Source: Planctomycetota bacterium
Lineage (GTDB): Bacteria > Planctomycetota > UBA11346
NCBI GenBank assembly: GCA_003136555.1
Contig: PLEW01000248.1
Coordinates: 1 to 50,965, forward strand
DNA length: 50,965 bases
Direction: 5' to 3'
Part shown: piece after piece, positions 41,456-49,515 of the stretch
Position numbering within the stretch: the first letter of the stretch is position 1
Layout: the number at the start of each line of letters is the position of its first letter
Notes under the pieces: model-generated
Database searches by the model: none
What the model saw: only the letters and a program-made list of their open reading frames with translations
Told to the model about the DNA's origin: nothing
Program-made: the position numbers and the translations under genes

Positions 41456-42958
41456 ATGACCAGCGCCTCGGGCCCGGTGCCCCCCTCCGCCAGCGCCATC
41501 GAATCCGCCATCCGGCGTGCCGAGGACGATCTCGCGCACACCCTGGATCACCTCAAGGCGCTGGTGCGCATCCCCAGCTGCAGCTTCCCCGGCTTCGATC
41601 CCGCGCACCTCGAGGCCAGCGCCGCCTATACGGTTGGCTGGCTGACCGCCTCCGGCTATCCCGAGGCGCGCGTAGTGCGCATGCCCGGCACCCATCCGTA
41701 TGTGATCGCCAAGGATCACCGCGCCGGGCCGGGATTCCCGACGCTGCTGCTCTACGCCCATCATGATGTCCAGCCGCCGCTGCGCGAAGCGCTGTGGACC
41801 TCCCCGGTGTTCGAGCCGACCGAGCGCAATGGCCGGATCTACGCCCGCGGCATCGCCGATGACAAGGCCGGCATCGCCATCCACTGCGCCGCCGCTGCCG
41901 CGTGGACGCGCACCGCCGGCGCGCCGCCGATCAACATCACGGTGATCATCGAAGGCGAGGAGGAGACCGGGTCGCACCATTTCAGCGCCTTCCTCGACGC
42001 GCATCTGCACGAACTCGGAGCCGATGCCCTGGTCATCGCCGATGCCTCGAACTTCGATACCGGGCTGCCATCGCTGACCACCAGCCTGCGCGGCCTGGTC
42101 GGAGTCGAGATCGAGCTCAAGGCCCTGCGCGCCCCGCTGCATTCCGGCATGTGGGGCGGCACCGTCCCGGATGCGGTGCAGGCGCTCTGCCGCCTGATCG
42201 CCAGCCTGAGCGATGAGCACGGCGAAATCGCCATCCCCGGCATCAGCGCTGCCGTGCGCGAGCTCTCGGCCTTGGAGCGATCCGCCTATGCCCGGCTGCC
42301 CTATGACGCCCGGCGCTTCGCCGACCAGGCGGGCATCCTCTCCGGCAGCAGCCCCGCCGATGGCGTCGAGGTCTACCGGCGCATGTGGCGCTGGCCGTCC
42401 CTGTCGGTCAACGCCATCCAGGCCGGGGCGCGCGGCCAGACCGGCAACGTGGTGATGGACTCGGCGTGGGCGCGCCTGGGCATCCGCATCGTCCCGGACA
42501 TGGACAGCCAGACCGTCCTCGCCCAGCTGGAGCGGCATCTTCGCGCCCATGTCCCGGCGGGGATGCGGCTCGACATCGTCCCCCTGGGCGCCAGCTCCGC
42601 CTGGGGCTGCGCCACCGATCACCCGCTGTTCGCCACCGCGGCCGCGGCGATGGCGCGCGGCTACGGCGTCCAGCCGGTGTTCATCGGCTGCGGCGGCAGC
42701 ATCCCCTTCGTCGGCGAGATGACCGCCAAGCTCGGCGGCATCCCGGCGCTCCTGACCGGCGTCGAGGACCCGGCCTGCGGTGCGCATTCCGAGAACGAAT
42801 CGCTGCACCTCGGCGATTTCACCTCCGCCCTCAAGGCGCAGGTGGCGCTCTTCGGCCTGATCGCCCAGGGCCGAGCCCTGACCGCAGCGCCGCGCGCTGG
42901 CGCCAGGCCGTCAACCGGGCTGGCAGGACAGCCGGAGCCTGGCAAGGTGGGGGCGTGA
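41456..42958 (+). CDS. M20-family metallopeptidase (dipeptidase type)
   Basis: A 500-residue zinc peptidase of the M20/M28 clan. Metal-site motifs are YAHHDVQP (His102, Asp104), RGIADDKAG (bridging Asp near 135), IEGEEETGS (catalytic and ligand Glu near 168-170), VIADASNFDT and the late GAHSENESLHLGDF. A dimerisation lid lies between. Domain order fits the peptidase V/dipeptidase and succinyl-diaminopimelate desuccinylase group; the YAHHDVQP form favours a dipeptidase. No signal peptide, so it is cytoplasmic. Its stop overlaps the aroB start as GTGA, so both are translated together. The ATG at 41456 coincides with the predicted transcription start. Confidence 0.92.
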   Translation: MTSASGPVPPSASAIESAIRRAEDDLAHTLDHLKALVRIPSCSFPGFDPAHLEASAAYTVGWLTASGYPEARVVRMPGTHPYVIAKDHRAGPGFPTLLLYAHHDVQPPLREALWTSPVFEPTERNGRIYARGIADDKAGIAIHCAAAAAWTRTAGAPPINITVIIEGEEETGSHHFSAFLDAHLHELGADALVIADASNFDTGLPSLTTSLRGLVGVEIELKALRAPLHSGMWGGTVPDAVQALCRLIASLSDEHGEIAIPGISAAVRELSALERSAYARLPYDARRFADQAGILSGSSPADGVEVYRRMWRWPSLSVNAIQAGARGQTGNVVMDSAWARLGIRIVPDMDSQTVLAQLERHLRAHVPAGMRLDIVPLGASSAWGCATDHPLFATAAAAMARGYGVQPVFIGCGGSIPFVGEMTAKLGGIPALLTGVEDPACGAHSENESLHLGDFTSALKAQVALFGLIAQGRALTAAPRAGARPSTGLAGQPEPGKVGA

Positions 42959-44091
42959 GCCGGAGCACGCCCCTCTGCGTCGAGGTATCGCTCGGCGAGC
43001 GATCCTACCCCATCCATATCGCCTCCGGGCTGATCGCCGAGGCCGGCATGCTCATGCGTCCGCATCTGGCCAGCGCGCGGGTGCTGGTGGTCGCGGACCA
43101 GATCGTGCATGCCCGCCATGGCGCGACCTTGCGCGCCGCCCTCGACAAGGCCGGGATCGCCAGCGAATTCGCGGTCTTCCCCGCTGGCGAGCTGTCCAAG
43201 TCGCTGGAGACCGCCGATCACCTGTGGCGCGCCTGCGCCCAGCACCGCATCGACCGCAGCGACGCCATCATCGCCTTCGGCGGCGGGGTCACCGGCGATT
43301 TGGCCGGCTTCGTCTCCGCCTGCTGGATGCGTGGCATCACCCTGGTGCAGATCCCCACCACCCTCCTGGCGATGGTCGACTCGAGCGTCGGCGGCAAGAC
43401 CGGAGTCAACAGCCTCGCCGGCAAGAACCTGATCGGCGCCTTCAAGCAGCCGGCTTGCGTGATCATCGATCCCGCACTGCTGGCGACCATGGATGGACGC
43501 GAGTTCCGCGCCGGACTGGCCGAGGTGCTGAAGTACGGGGTCATCCGCGATCCCGGCTTCTTCGCCTGGCAGGAGGCGCACGCCAGCTCCCTGAGCAGCG
43601 GCGAACCCGGCATGATCGCCCAGGCGGTGGCGGAGAGCTGCCGCATCAAAGCCTGGTACGTCGGCGAAGATGAGACCGAGCAGGGTGTGCGCGCCCATCT
43701 CAACTATGGGCATACCTTCGGCCATGCGCTCGAACGGGAGACCGGCTACCGGATCTACCTCCATGGCGAAGCGGTCGGCATCGGCATGCGCATGGCCGCA
43801 GCGCTCAGCCGCAGCCTGGGGCTGCTCGCCGACGATGCGCTCGCCCTGCGCCAGGACGCGCTGCTGCGGCGCTACCTGCTGCCCCTGGTCCATCAGGTCG
43901 ACGACCCAGCCGCCGCCGCCGTGCGGCTGGCCGGGCACTGCCGGCTGGACAAGAAGGTGTCGGCCGGGCAGCTGCGCTTCATCCTCCCGACCGCGCTCGG
44001 CACGGTCGAGCACCGGGTGGTCGACGCGCCTCAAGCGGTCACGGCGGCTTTCGCCAGCGGACTCGTGCGCACGCCCCCCCCCACATCCTAA
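42955..44091 (+). CDS. aroB: 3-dehydroquinate synthase
   Basis: AroB closes DAHP to 3-dehydroquinate in the shikimate pathway. The 378-residue protein contains GGGVTGDLAGF (109-119), QIPTTLLAMVDSSVGGKT (132-149), GLAEVLKYG and NYGHTFGHALE, which provide the NAD loop and the zinc ligands. The GTG start overlaps the M20 peptidase stop (GTGA); the alternative frame upstream lies inside that gene. The last 15 residues are low complexity. No other shikimate gene is near. A hairpin follows the stop. Confidence 0.97.
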   Translation: MSRSTPLCVEVSLGERSYPIHIASGLIAEAGMLMRPHLASARVLVVADQIVHARHGATLRAALDKAGIASEFAVFPAGELSKSLETADHLWRACAQHRIDRSDAIIAFGGGVTGDLAGFVSACWMRGITLVQIPTTLLAMVDSSVGGKTGVNSLAGKNLIGAFKQPACVIIDPALLATMDGREFRAGLAEVLKYGVIRDPGFFAWQEAHASSLSSGEPGMIAQAVAESCRIKAWYVGEDETEQGVRAHLNYGHTFGHALERETGYRIYLHGEAVGIGMRMAAALSRSLGLLADDALALRQDALLRRYLLPLVHQVDDPAAAAVRLAGHCRLDKKVSAGQLRFILPTALGTVEHRVVDAPQAVTAAFASGLVRTPPPTS

Positions 44092-44102
44092 GTCCTTATG
44101 GG

Positions 44103-44129
44103 CAATGGGCCCTGTTGCACGGGCCATTG
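44103..44129 (+). terminator. hairpin between aroB and flagellin
   Basis: CAATGG-G-CCC (44103-44112) pairs with GGG-CCATTG (44121-44129), one bulged G, 8-base loop. It can end the aroB transcript or sit in the leader of the flagellin gene. Confidence 0.45.
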
Positions 44130-44165
44130 GAGCGGTCTTTGCGTTGTCGGGGCTGAGGCCTCGCC

Positions 44166-45812
44166 ATGTCGCTGTCCATCTACAACAACACCACCGCCGA
44201 TCTTGCCGGCTTGAGCCTGGACCAGTCCACCCAGTCGCTCCAGACGCTGACCCAGCAGCTGTCCTCCGGTGTGGCGATCAACCAGGCCGGGGACAATCCC
44301 GCCGGGATGGTGCTCGCCAATGGCATGGGCAGCACCATCAGCTCGCTCCAGCAGGCGAGCACCAACAACCAGAACGGCATCAACATGATCCAGACCGCCG
44401 ATGGGGCGATGGATCAGATCTCGACCACCTTGACCAGCATCCGCTCCCTGGCGGTGGATGCCGCCAACAGCGGGGTGCAGAATCCCCAGAGCCTGGCCGC
44501 GTTGCAAAGCGAGCTCGACTCGGCCGTCGCCTCGATCACCACCATCGCCGACGACACCAGCTTCTCCAACGTGCCGCTGCTCCAGGGCGGGCTCAACGAC
44601 GACCGCGTCTCGCCCACCAGCTCGAGCGTACTCGCCTCGGTCACCCAGGATGCCACCCTGCTGCCCAGCGGGGTGGCGACCGGCAGCACCCTCACCGCCA
44701 CCGCCGCCACCCCGCTGGTGCTATCGCACAGCGCGGTCTCGGTGACGCTCGCCGGCACAACCTCGCCCCTGCCGGGGTCGACGCTGCTGCAGGGGCTGTC
44801 GCAGAATGGCACCACCTTGGCCGCGACTGCCAACCAGACCTTCACCGTCACCGGACCGGACGGCAGCCAGACCCTGACGCTCTATCCGGCCACCACCATC
44901 GACGACGTGGTCGCCGAGGTGAACGCCTATACCGCCCAGACCGGCGCACGAGCCTCCTACGATCCGACCACCGGTGCACTCACGGTTGCGAGCACCAGCT
45001 TCGGTGCCGGGCCGCTGGGTGTCGCAAGCCAGGACATGAGCGGCGATAATGCCGGCATCGGCCTGCTCGATTCCGATACCACCGGCGCCACGCCCAATAC
45101 CTATGAGACCACCGCAACCAACCAGACCATGACCCTGGCCTACCAGGGCAGCGACGGCACCACCTCGACGGTCAACCTGGTCGAGGATCCGACGTCCCCG
45201 GGCGGCCTGACCTTCACCAATCCCGCGGGCGGCCCCGAGGCCGCGCCGCCCTACAGCGGCTATGATCCAGGGGCGTTCTCGGTGACCGTCAACGACACCA
45301 GCGGCGGCGGCATAGGCGGGACGGTCGATATCCCGAGCGGCACCTATACCGCCACGCGCGAGAGCACCGCCGTCATCCAGACCGGCGGCGAGACCGGCCA
45401 ATCGACGGCGCTCGACATCCCCGACATGCGCGCCGGAGCGCTGGGCCATACCGCGGGTCTCGCATCGCAGGGGCTGGCCAGCCTCCAGGACCTGGTCACC
45501 ACCTCGGCCTTCACCGACGGCAACGCCACCCAGGCGCTGGACGTCATCGATGCGGCGATCAACGAGGTCTCCCTGGCGCGCGGCCAGCTGGGCAGCCTGC
45601 AATCGGACGTGCTGCAGACCTCGCTCAACTCGCTGCAGGCCAGCACCAACAACCTCACAACCGCGCAATCGCAGATCCGCGACACCAATATCGCCCAGGC
45701 GAGCGCCAACTATTCGCGCGAGAACATCATCTTCCAGGCGGCCACTGCCATGCTGGCGCAGGCCAATCAGGTGCCGCAGACCGTGCTGTCGCTGCTCAAG
45801 ACGACATCGTGA
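44166..45812 (+). CDS. Flagellin-like protein
   Basis: A 548-residue protein with flagellin ends and a variable middle. The N-terminal D0/D1 part holds LSLDQSTQSLQTLTQQLSSG (about 16-35), INMIQTADGAMDQI and IRSLAVDAANSG; the C-terminal part ends in SQIRDTNIAQASANYSREN and QAATAMLAQANQVPQTVLSL, the flagellin signature. The conserved arginines around the LSSG motif (RLSSGxRIN in most flagellins) are replaced by Gln and Ala. The central 300 residues are Thr/Ser/Gly-rich, as in surface-exposed domains. No other flagellar gene is in the window. The 3' end overlaps the convergent pfk gene by 17 bases. Confidence 0.92.
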   Translation: MSLSIYNNTTADLAGLSLDQSTQSLQTLTQQLSSGVAINQAGDNPAGMVLANGMGSTISSLQQASTNNQNGINMIQTADGAMDQISTTLTSIRSLAVDAANSGVQNPQSLAALQSELDSAVASITTIADDTSFSNVPLLQGGLNDDRVSPTSSSVLASVTQDATLLPSGVATGSTLTATAATPLVLSHSAVSVTLAGTTSPLPGSTLLQGLSQNGTTLAATANQTFTVTGPDGSQTLTLYPATTIDDVVAEVNAYTAQTGARASYDPTTGALTVASTSFGAGPLGVASQDMSGDNAGIGLLDSDTTGATPNTYETTATNQTMTLAYQGSDGTTSTVNLVEDPTSPGGLTFTNPAGGPEAAPPYSGYDPGAFSVTVNDTSGGGIGGTVDIPSGTYTATRESTAVIQTGGETGQSTALDIPDMRAGALGHTAGLASQGLASLQDLVTTSAFTDGNATQALDVIDAAINEVSLARGQLGSLQSDVLQTSLNSLQASTNNLTTAQSQIRDTNIAQASANYSRENIIFQAATAMLAQANQVPQTVLSLLKTTS

Positions 45813-47169
45813 TCGCCGACGGGGCGCTGCTGAGCGCGGAGAACTCCACCGGCTGACCGGTGGCCTCGATCACCGACATCCACAGATCGCCATGCGGCTC
45901 GACCACCTTGCGCGCCCGCGTCGCCAGGGACATCGGCACATGCACGAAGCGGCCATGCCAGCGGCCGATCAGCATGCCGGTATTGCCGGCCATCGCCGCA
46001 TGCACGGCATTGCGCGCCATGCTCCAGCAATACACGCTGTCCGAGGGCGAGGCCGGGACGCTGCGGATGTGGTAGCTGGGATCGAGGTACTTGAGGTTGA
46101 TCGGCGTGCCGATGGAGCGGAAGTGGGCGTTGATGCGGTCGCGCAGCAGGGGTCCGATGTCGCGCAGGGTGCGATTGCCGCTGGCGTCGGTGGTGTGCGG
46201 AGCGCCCTGCTCGAACATGTCCTGCCCAGCGCCCTCGGCGACCACCAGCACCGCATGGCCGCTGCGCTCCAAGCGGCGCTCCAGGTAGCGCAGCAAGCCC
46301 CCTTCGCCTGCGAGCGCGATCGGCACCTCGGGGATGAGCACGATGTTGACGTCGGTGGAGGCGAGCGCGGCATGGCAGGCGATGAAGCCGGAATGCCGGC
46401 CCATGAGCTTGACCAGGCCGATGCCGTTCTTGGCGCCGTTGGCCTCGACGTTGGCGCTGCGGATCACCTCGACCGCTGCCGAGAAGGCGGTCTCGAAGCC
46501 GAAGCTGCGATCGATGTACTGGATGTCGTTGTCGATGGTTTTGGGCACGCCCACCACGCCGATCGAGAGCGTGCGCCTGGCGATCTCGCGCGTGATCGCC
46601 ATCGCGCCGCGGATGGTGCCGTCGCCGCCGATGACGAACAGCACGTCGATGCCGTGGCGCACCAGGCCGTCGACGATCGCCCCCGCATCCTGCTCGCCGC
46701 GCGAGGTGCCGAGCACGGTCCCGCCCTGATGGTGGATGCGGCTGACGCTGCGGTGGTCGAGGACCATCGGCTCATGGCCGTAGCTCTCGACCAGGCCTTC
46801 ATAGCCGTAACGGAAACCGAGGATGCGGCGGACGCCATAGCTGTGGTAGAGCTCCAGCACCAGGCCGCGTACGACATTGTTCAGTCCCGGGCACAGCCCG
46901 CCGCAGGTGACGATGCCGACTCCCATGCGCGCCGGCTCGAAGAAGATCTTGTCGCGCGGTCCAGCCAACTCGAAGGCGGGCATCTCGGCGATCAGGCCGC
47001 GGTGGGTGCCGAGATAGGACAGCCGATCGTCGAGCAGGACGCGATCCGCCTCGCCGACGTAATGCATCGCCCGCTCACCGAGGATGCCTGCAATCGGTGA
47101 GACATGACGGCAGGTCCCGAGGTCGGTGATAGCGAGATCGGCTGGTGTGAGCCCGGACATGGCCCTCAT
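45796..47169 (-). CDS. 6-phosphofructokinase, ATP-type active site in the TP0108-like/plant clade
   Basis: A 457-residue phosphofructokinase with an N-terminal extension of about 80 residues, as in the long-PFK group found in Treponema (TP0108), plants and trypanosomes. Core motifs are GIVTCGGLCPGLNNVVRG (85-102), GGDGT (181-185), PKTIDND (209-215) and MGRHSGF (256-262). Gly at the GGDG site favours ATP, whereas Lys in PKTIDND is typical of the pyrophosphate group; the same mix occurs in ATP-dependent trypanosome enzymes. So I infer an ATP-dependent enzyme, with pyrophosphate use not excluded. No ribosome site decides between the ATGs at 47169 and 47160. Confidence 0.93.
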   Translation of the reverse strand: MRAMSGLTPADLAITDLGTCRHVSPIAGILGERAMHYVGEADRVLLDDRLSYLGTHRGLIAEMPAFELAGPRDKIFFEPARMGVGIVTCGGLCPGLNNVVRGLVLELYHSYGVRRILGFRYGYEGLVESYGHEPMVLDHRSVSRIHHQGGTVLGTSRGEQDAGAIVDGLVRHGIDVLFVIGGDGTIRGAMAITREIARRTLSIGVVGVPKTIDNDIQYIDRSFGFETAFSAAVEVIRSANVEANGAKNGIGLVKLMGRHSGFIACHAALASTDVNIVLIPEVPIALAGEGGLLRYLERRLERSGHAVLVVAEGAGQDMFEQGAPHTTDASGNRTLRDIGPLLRDRINAHFRSIGTPINLKYLDPSYHIRSVPASPSDSVYCWSMARNAVHAAMAGNTGMLIGRWHGRFVHVPMSLATRARKVVEPHGDLWMSVIEATGQPVEFSALSSAPSAITMSS

Positions 47170-47459
47170 GATTGCCGGGAGGCGGGGGGGAGTAAATCCC
47201 CGGGAAGTGCTGCGCGAGGCGGCAATCTGAGGTCAGGGCGCCACCTGCACCCTCCAGTCCCGATATGGGCGGAAGACCGGTCGCTGGCGGGGCTTGGACG
47301 CACGCGCGGTAGACGCTTCAGCTGCCCTGGCGCGGCCGGCACGCACTGCCATACCGCTACTCGCTCTTCATCGCCGCAGTATCGATGAAATCGCGTGCTG
47401 GTTGTGTTCGGCGCATCGATCGACGTTGCCATGACGAGGACAGCCGCGCACTCACATCG
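47170..47459. other. 290-base gap between pfk and the beta-helix gene
   Basis: Both flanking genes are on the minus strand. I see no gene, no strong promoter and no clear terminator; the only open frames are short and lack family motifs. It presumably carries the pfk leader. Confidence 0.4.
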
Positions 47460-49397
47460 TTATGGACTGTGCTGCTCCTGCCGGACCAGGCGCAGCGATG
47501 AAATGCCGGCGAGAATGAGCAGCAGCCCCACCAGTGCACCCCCACCGCAACGGTTCGACCCGCCCGATGAGGCCGCTGGCGGAGCGGCAACGGTGATGCT
47601 GATCCCCTGCGATGTGGCGGTATCCCCCAGCGAGCCGATGGCCTCAGCGGTCAGGGTGGTGGTTCCGGGAGCCAGGCCGGCAAGGCTGGCGCTGTACGGC
47701 GGCGCGAAGCTCCGGCCCAGCAGCATGCCATCCTGGTAGAAATCCACCTCGGAGACCGCCTCACCGGTAGTGGTGGTGGTTGCCTGCACCAGGGTGCTGA
47801 CCGGGGCGGTAAGCACCGCGGAGGCGCTCGGCGCGGTGATGGTGATGGTGAGCACCTGGCTGCCGGGCATGACGACGCCGATGGGCACCGTCTGCGACAT
47901 CGCCACCGTCCCGTTGCCATCGATGGCCTGTGCGCTGAGGACATAGTTCCCAGCCGCGACCGCTCCCCAGGTGTAGGCATAGGGTGCAGTGGTGGAGGTG
48001 CCCAGGAGGGTCGTCCCCTGGTAGAAGGACACGCTGGCGATGGTACCGCCGAGCTCGCTCGCTCCGGCGGTCAGCAAGATGCTCGCCGGGGCGCTGAAGA
48101 TCGCCTGCGGCTCTGGTGCGGTGAGCGCGACCATCGGCACCCCTGGTGCGGCGTATTCGTAAGCGCCGGCATCCAAGGCACTCGTGCGTGCGACCAGGTT
48201 GCCGATCCCATCATAGGTCCATATGGGTGTCCCAGGCTGGCTCATCCCGTTGCCATCGAGATAAGTCGGCGCAGCCGCAGCGATGCCGATGCAGGAGGCG
48301 CCGACGACAAGATGGTAGTCGTTCAGCGCTGCATTGGTGAAGCCGGGCAGCGTGCCGGTGGTGCTGGCGGTGAAGCCGGCCGGAATGATCGCGGTGGTCG
48401 GCAGCCAATTGGAGCTGCCCGATGCCGGTCCGCTGTCACTGGTGCTGATCTGATCGGCGCCGAACAGGATGTTGCTCTCTGCGACTATCCCTGCCTCGGG
48501 GCGGTTGGTCTGCAGGAAGTCGATCGTGGCGGTCCCGGCAATGAACGTGTTGGCGATGGCGTAGAGCGTCCCGGTGTGCGCCCCGCCTTCGTCGCTGCCG
48601 AAGAGCACGAAGCGGGCATCGTTCCAACCTGCGCCGCGGTCCATGCTTACCACGATGTTGCCGATCATCACCGCATTGCTGTTGGCGGGGGCGGTCTCAG
48701 CGGCATCGACCATGCCGACTTCTCCGTCCTGCGAATAGGCGATCCAGTTGTAGAGCAGGGCGATGTCGTGGCAGCGGGTCTTCACGTTCTGGCCGTAGAG
48801 GGCATCGTGGATGGAGCAGCCGCTCAAGGTCACGTTCTCACCGCCGAGGTAGCAGTTGTGGCTGTAGCCGGAGTTCGCCGAGGTGCCATTGTCGTCGATC
48901 TCGCAGCCGCTGAAGAGCAGATGGTCGGCGGTATCCGACATCGCACCCATATCGCAGTCGTGCAGGTGGCAGTTGACGATGGTGACGTGATCGGCGAGCC
49001 CCCCACCTCCGGTCACCCGAATCGCCGCGCCATTGTTGCCGTTGGTGGCGTTCTCCAATTCGATGTTCTCGATGGTGACGTAGCTGGCCTGGATCTGGAA
49101 CACCGCGCGCGGAGTCGATCCGACGCCATCGACGTCCAATCCGGTGGCATCGAATACCGGACTGGTGGCTCCGACACCGCGGATGATGATCGGCTGGCTC
49201 GCCGTCCCCGAATCGCTCCACAGCTTGACCTCGTTGTAGGCGCCGGATGCGATCTCGACGATGTCGCCGGGCAGCAGCGCCGGCAGGCTGGAGACATTCG
49301 CATAGGCCTGGCCGGCGCCGACCTCATAGGTGGCGGCGCTGGCGAGATTGACGATGAGCAGGCAGGCGGCGGCGATGCGGTAGAGCGGGAGTGCCAT
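47460..49397 (-). CDS. Exported parallel beta-helix protein with two Ig-like domains and C-terminal anchoring signal
   Basis: A 645-residue exported protein. Signal peptide 1-22 (MALPLYRIAAACLLIVNLAS), then a right-handed beta-helix (about 30-400) of the pectate-lyase/polysaccharide-binding type with repeats such as VTIENIELENATNGNNGAAI. Two bacterial Ig-like domains of the Big_7 type follow, with VSFYQGTTLLGTSTTAPYAY and VDFYQDGMLLGRSFAPPYSA as matching halves. The C-terminus is a sorting signal: a Ser/Gly stretch, CGGG with Cys617, a hydrophobic helix and basic RLVRQ. TGGAG lies 7 bases before the ATG at 49395-49397, inside a hairpin. It is downstream of the Ser/Thr kinase gene on the same strand. 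Ligand unknown; polysaccharide is likely. Confidence 0.87.
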   Translation of the reverse strand: MALPLYRIAAACLLIVNLASAATYEVGAGQAYANVSSLPALLPGDIVEIASGAYNEVKLWSDSGTASQPIIIRGVGATSPVFDATGLDVDGVGSTPRAVFQIQASYVTIENIELENATNGNNGAAIRVTGGGGLADHVTIVNCHLHDCDMGAMSDTADHLLFSGCEIDDNGTSANSGYSHNCYLGGENVTLSGCSIHDALYGQNVKTRCHDIALLYNWIAYSQDGEVGMVDAAETAPANSNAVMIGNIVVSMDRGAGWNDARFVLFGSDEGGAHTGTLYAIANTFIAGTATIDFLQTNRPEAGIVAESNILFGADQISTSDSGPASGSSNWLPTTAIIPAGFTASTTGTLPGFTNAALNDYHLVVGASCIGIAAAAPTYLDGNGMSQPGTPIWTYDGIGNLVARTSALDAGAYEYAAPGVPMVALTAPEPQAIFSAPASILLTAGASELGGTIASVSFYQGTTLLGTSTTAPYAYTWGAVAAGNYVLSAQAIDGNGTVAMSQTVPIGVVMPGSQVLTITITAPSASAVLTAPVSTLVQATTTTTGEAVSEVDFYQDGMLLGRSFAPPYSASLAGLAPGTTTLTAEAIGSLGDTATSQGISITVAAPPAASSGGSNRCGGGALVGLLLILAGISSLRLVRQEQHSP

Positions 49398-49427
49398 GTC
49401 GCGGCTCCAGAGGGAGTGACATGGCAC
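49391..49427 (-). promoter_or_regulatory. 10-bp RNA hairpin that buries the beta-helix start codon
   Basis: On the minus strand GTGCCATGTC (49427-49418) and GACATGGCAC (49400-49391) are exact reverse complements with a 17-base loop. The ATG (49397-49395) lies in the 3' arm and the ribosome site TGGAG lies in the loop, so folding would block translation. Confidence 0.55.
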
Positions 49428-49515
49428 CTCTCCGCGCATCTCCCTCTCGTGACCCCATGCGGGCCTGGAGCAGCGCTGCCGTGTGAGCCACGGCGCGTGC
49501 GTGTCCTGCGTCGGG

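Noticed and set aside
44113-44132. A sigma-54-like promoter (TTGCACG ... TTGG) before the flagellin gene.
   Set aside because: The invariant GG and GC dinucleotides are both altered and the spacing is one base too long.
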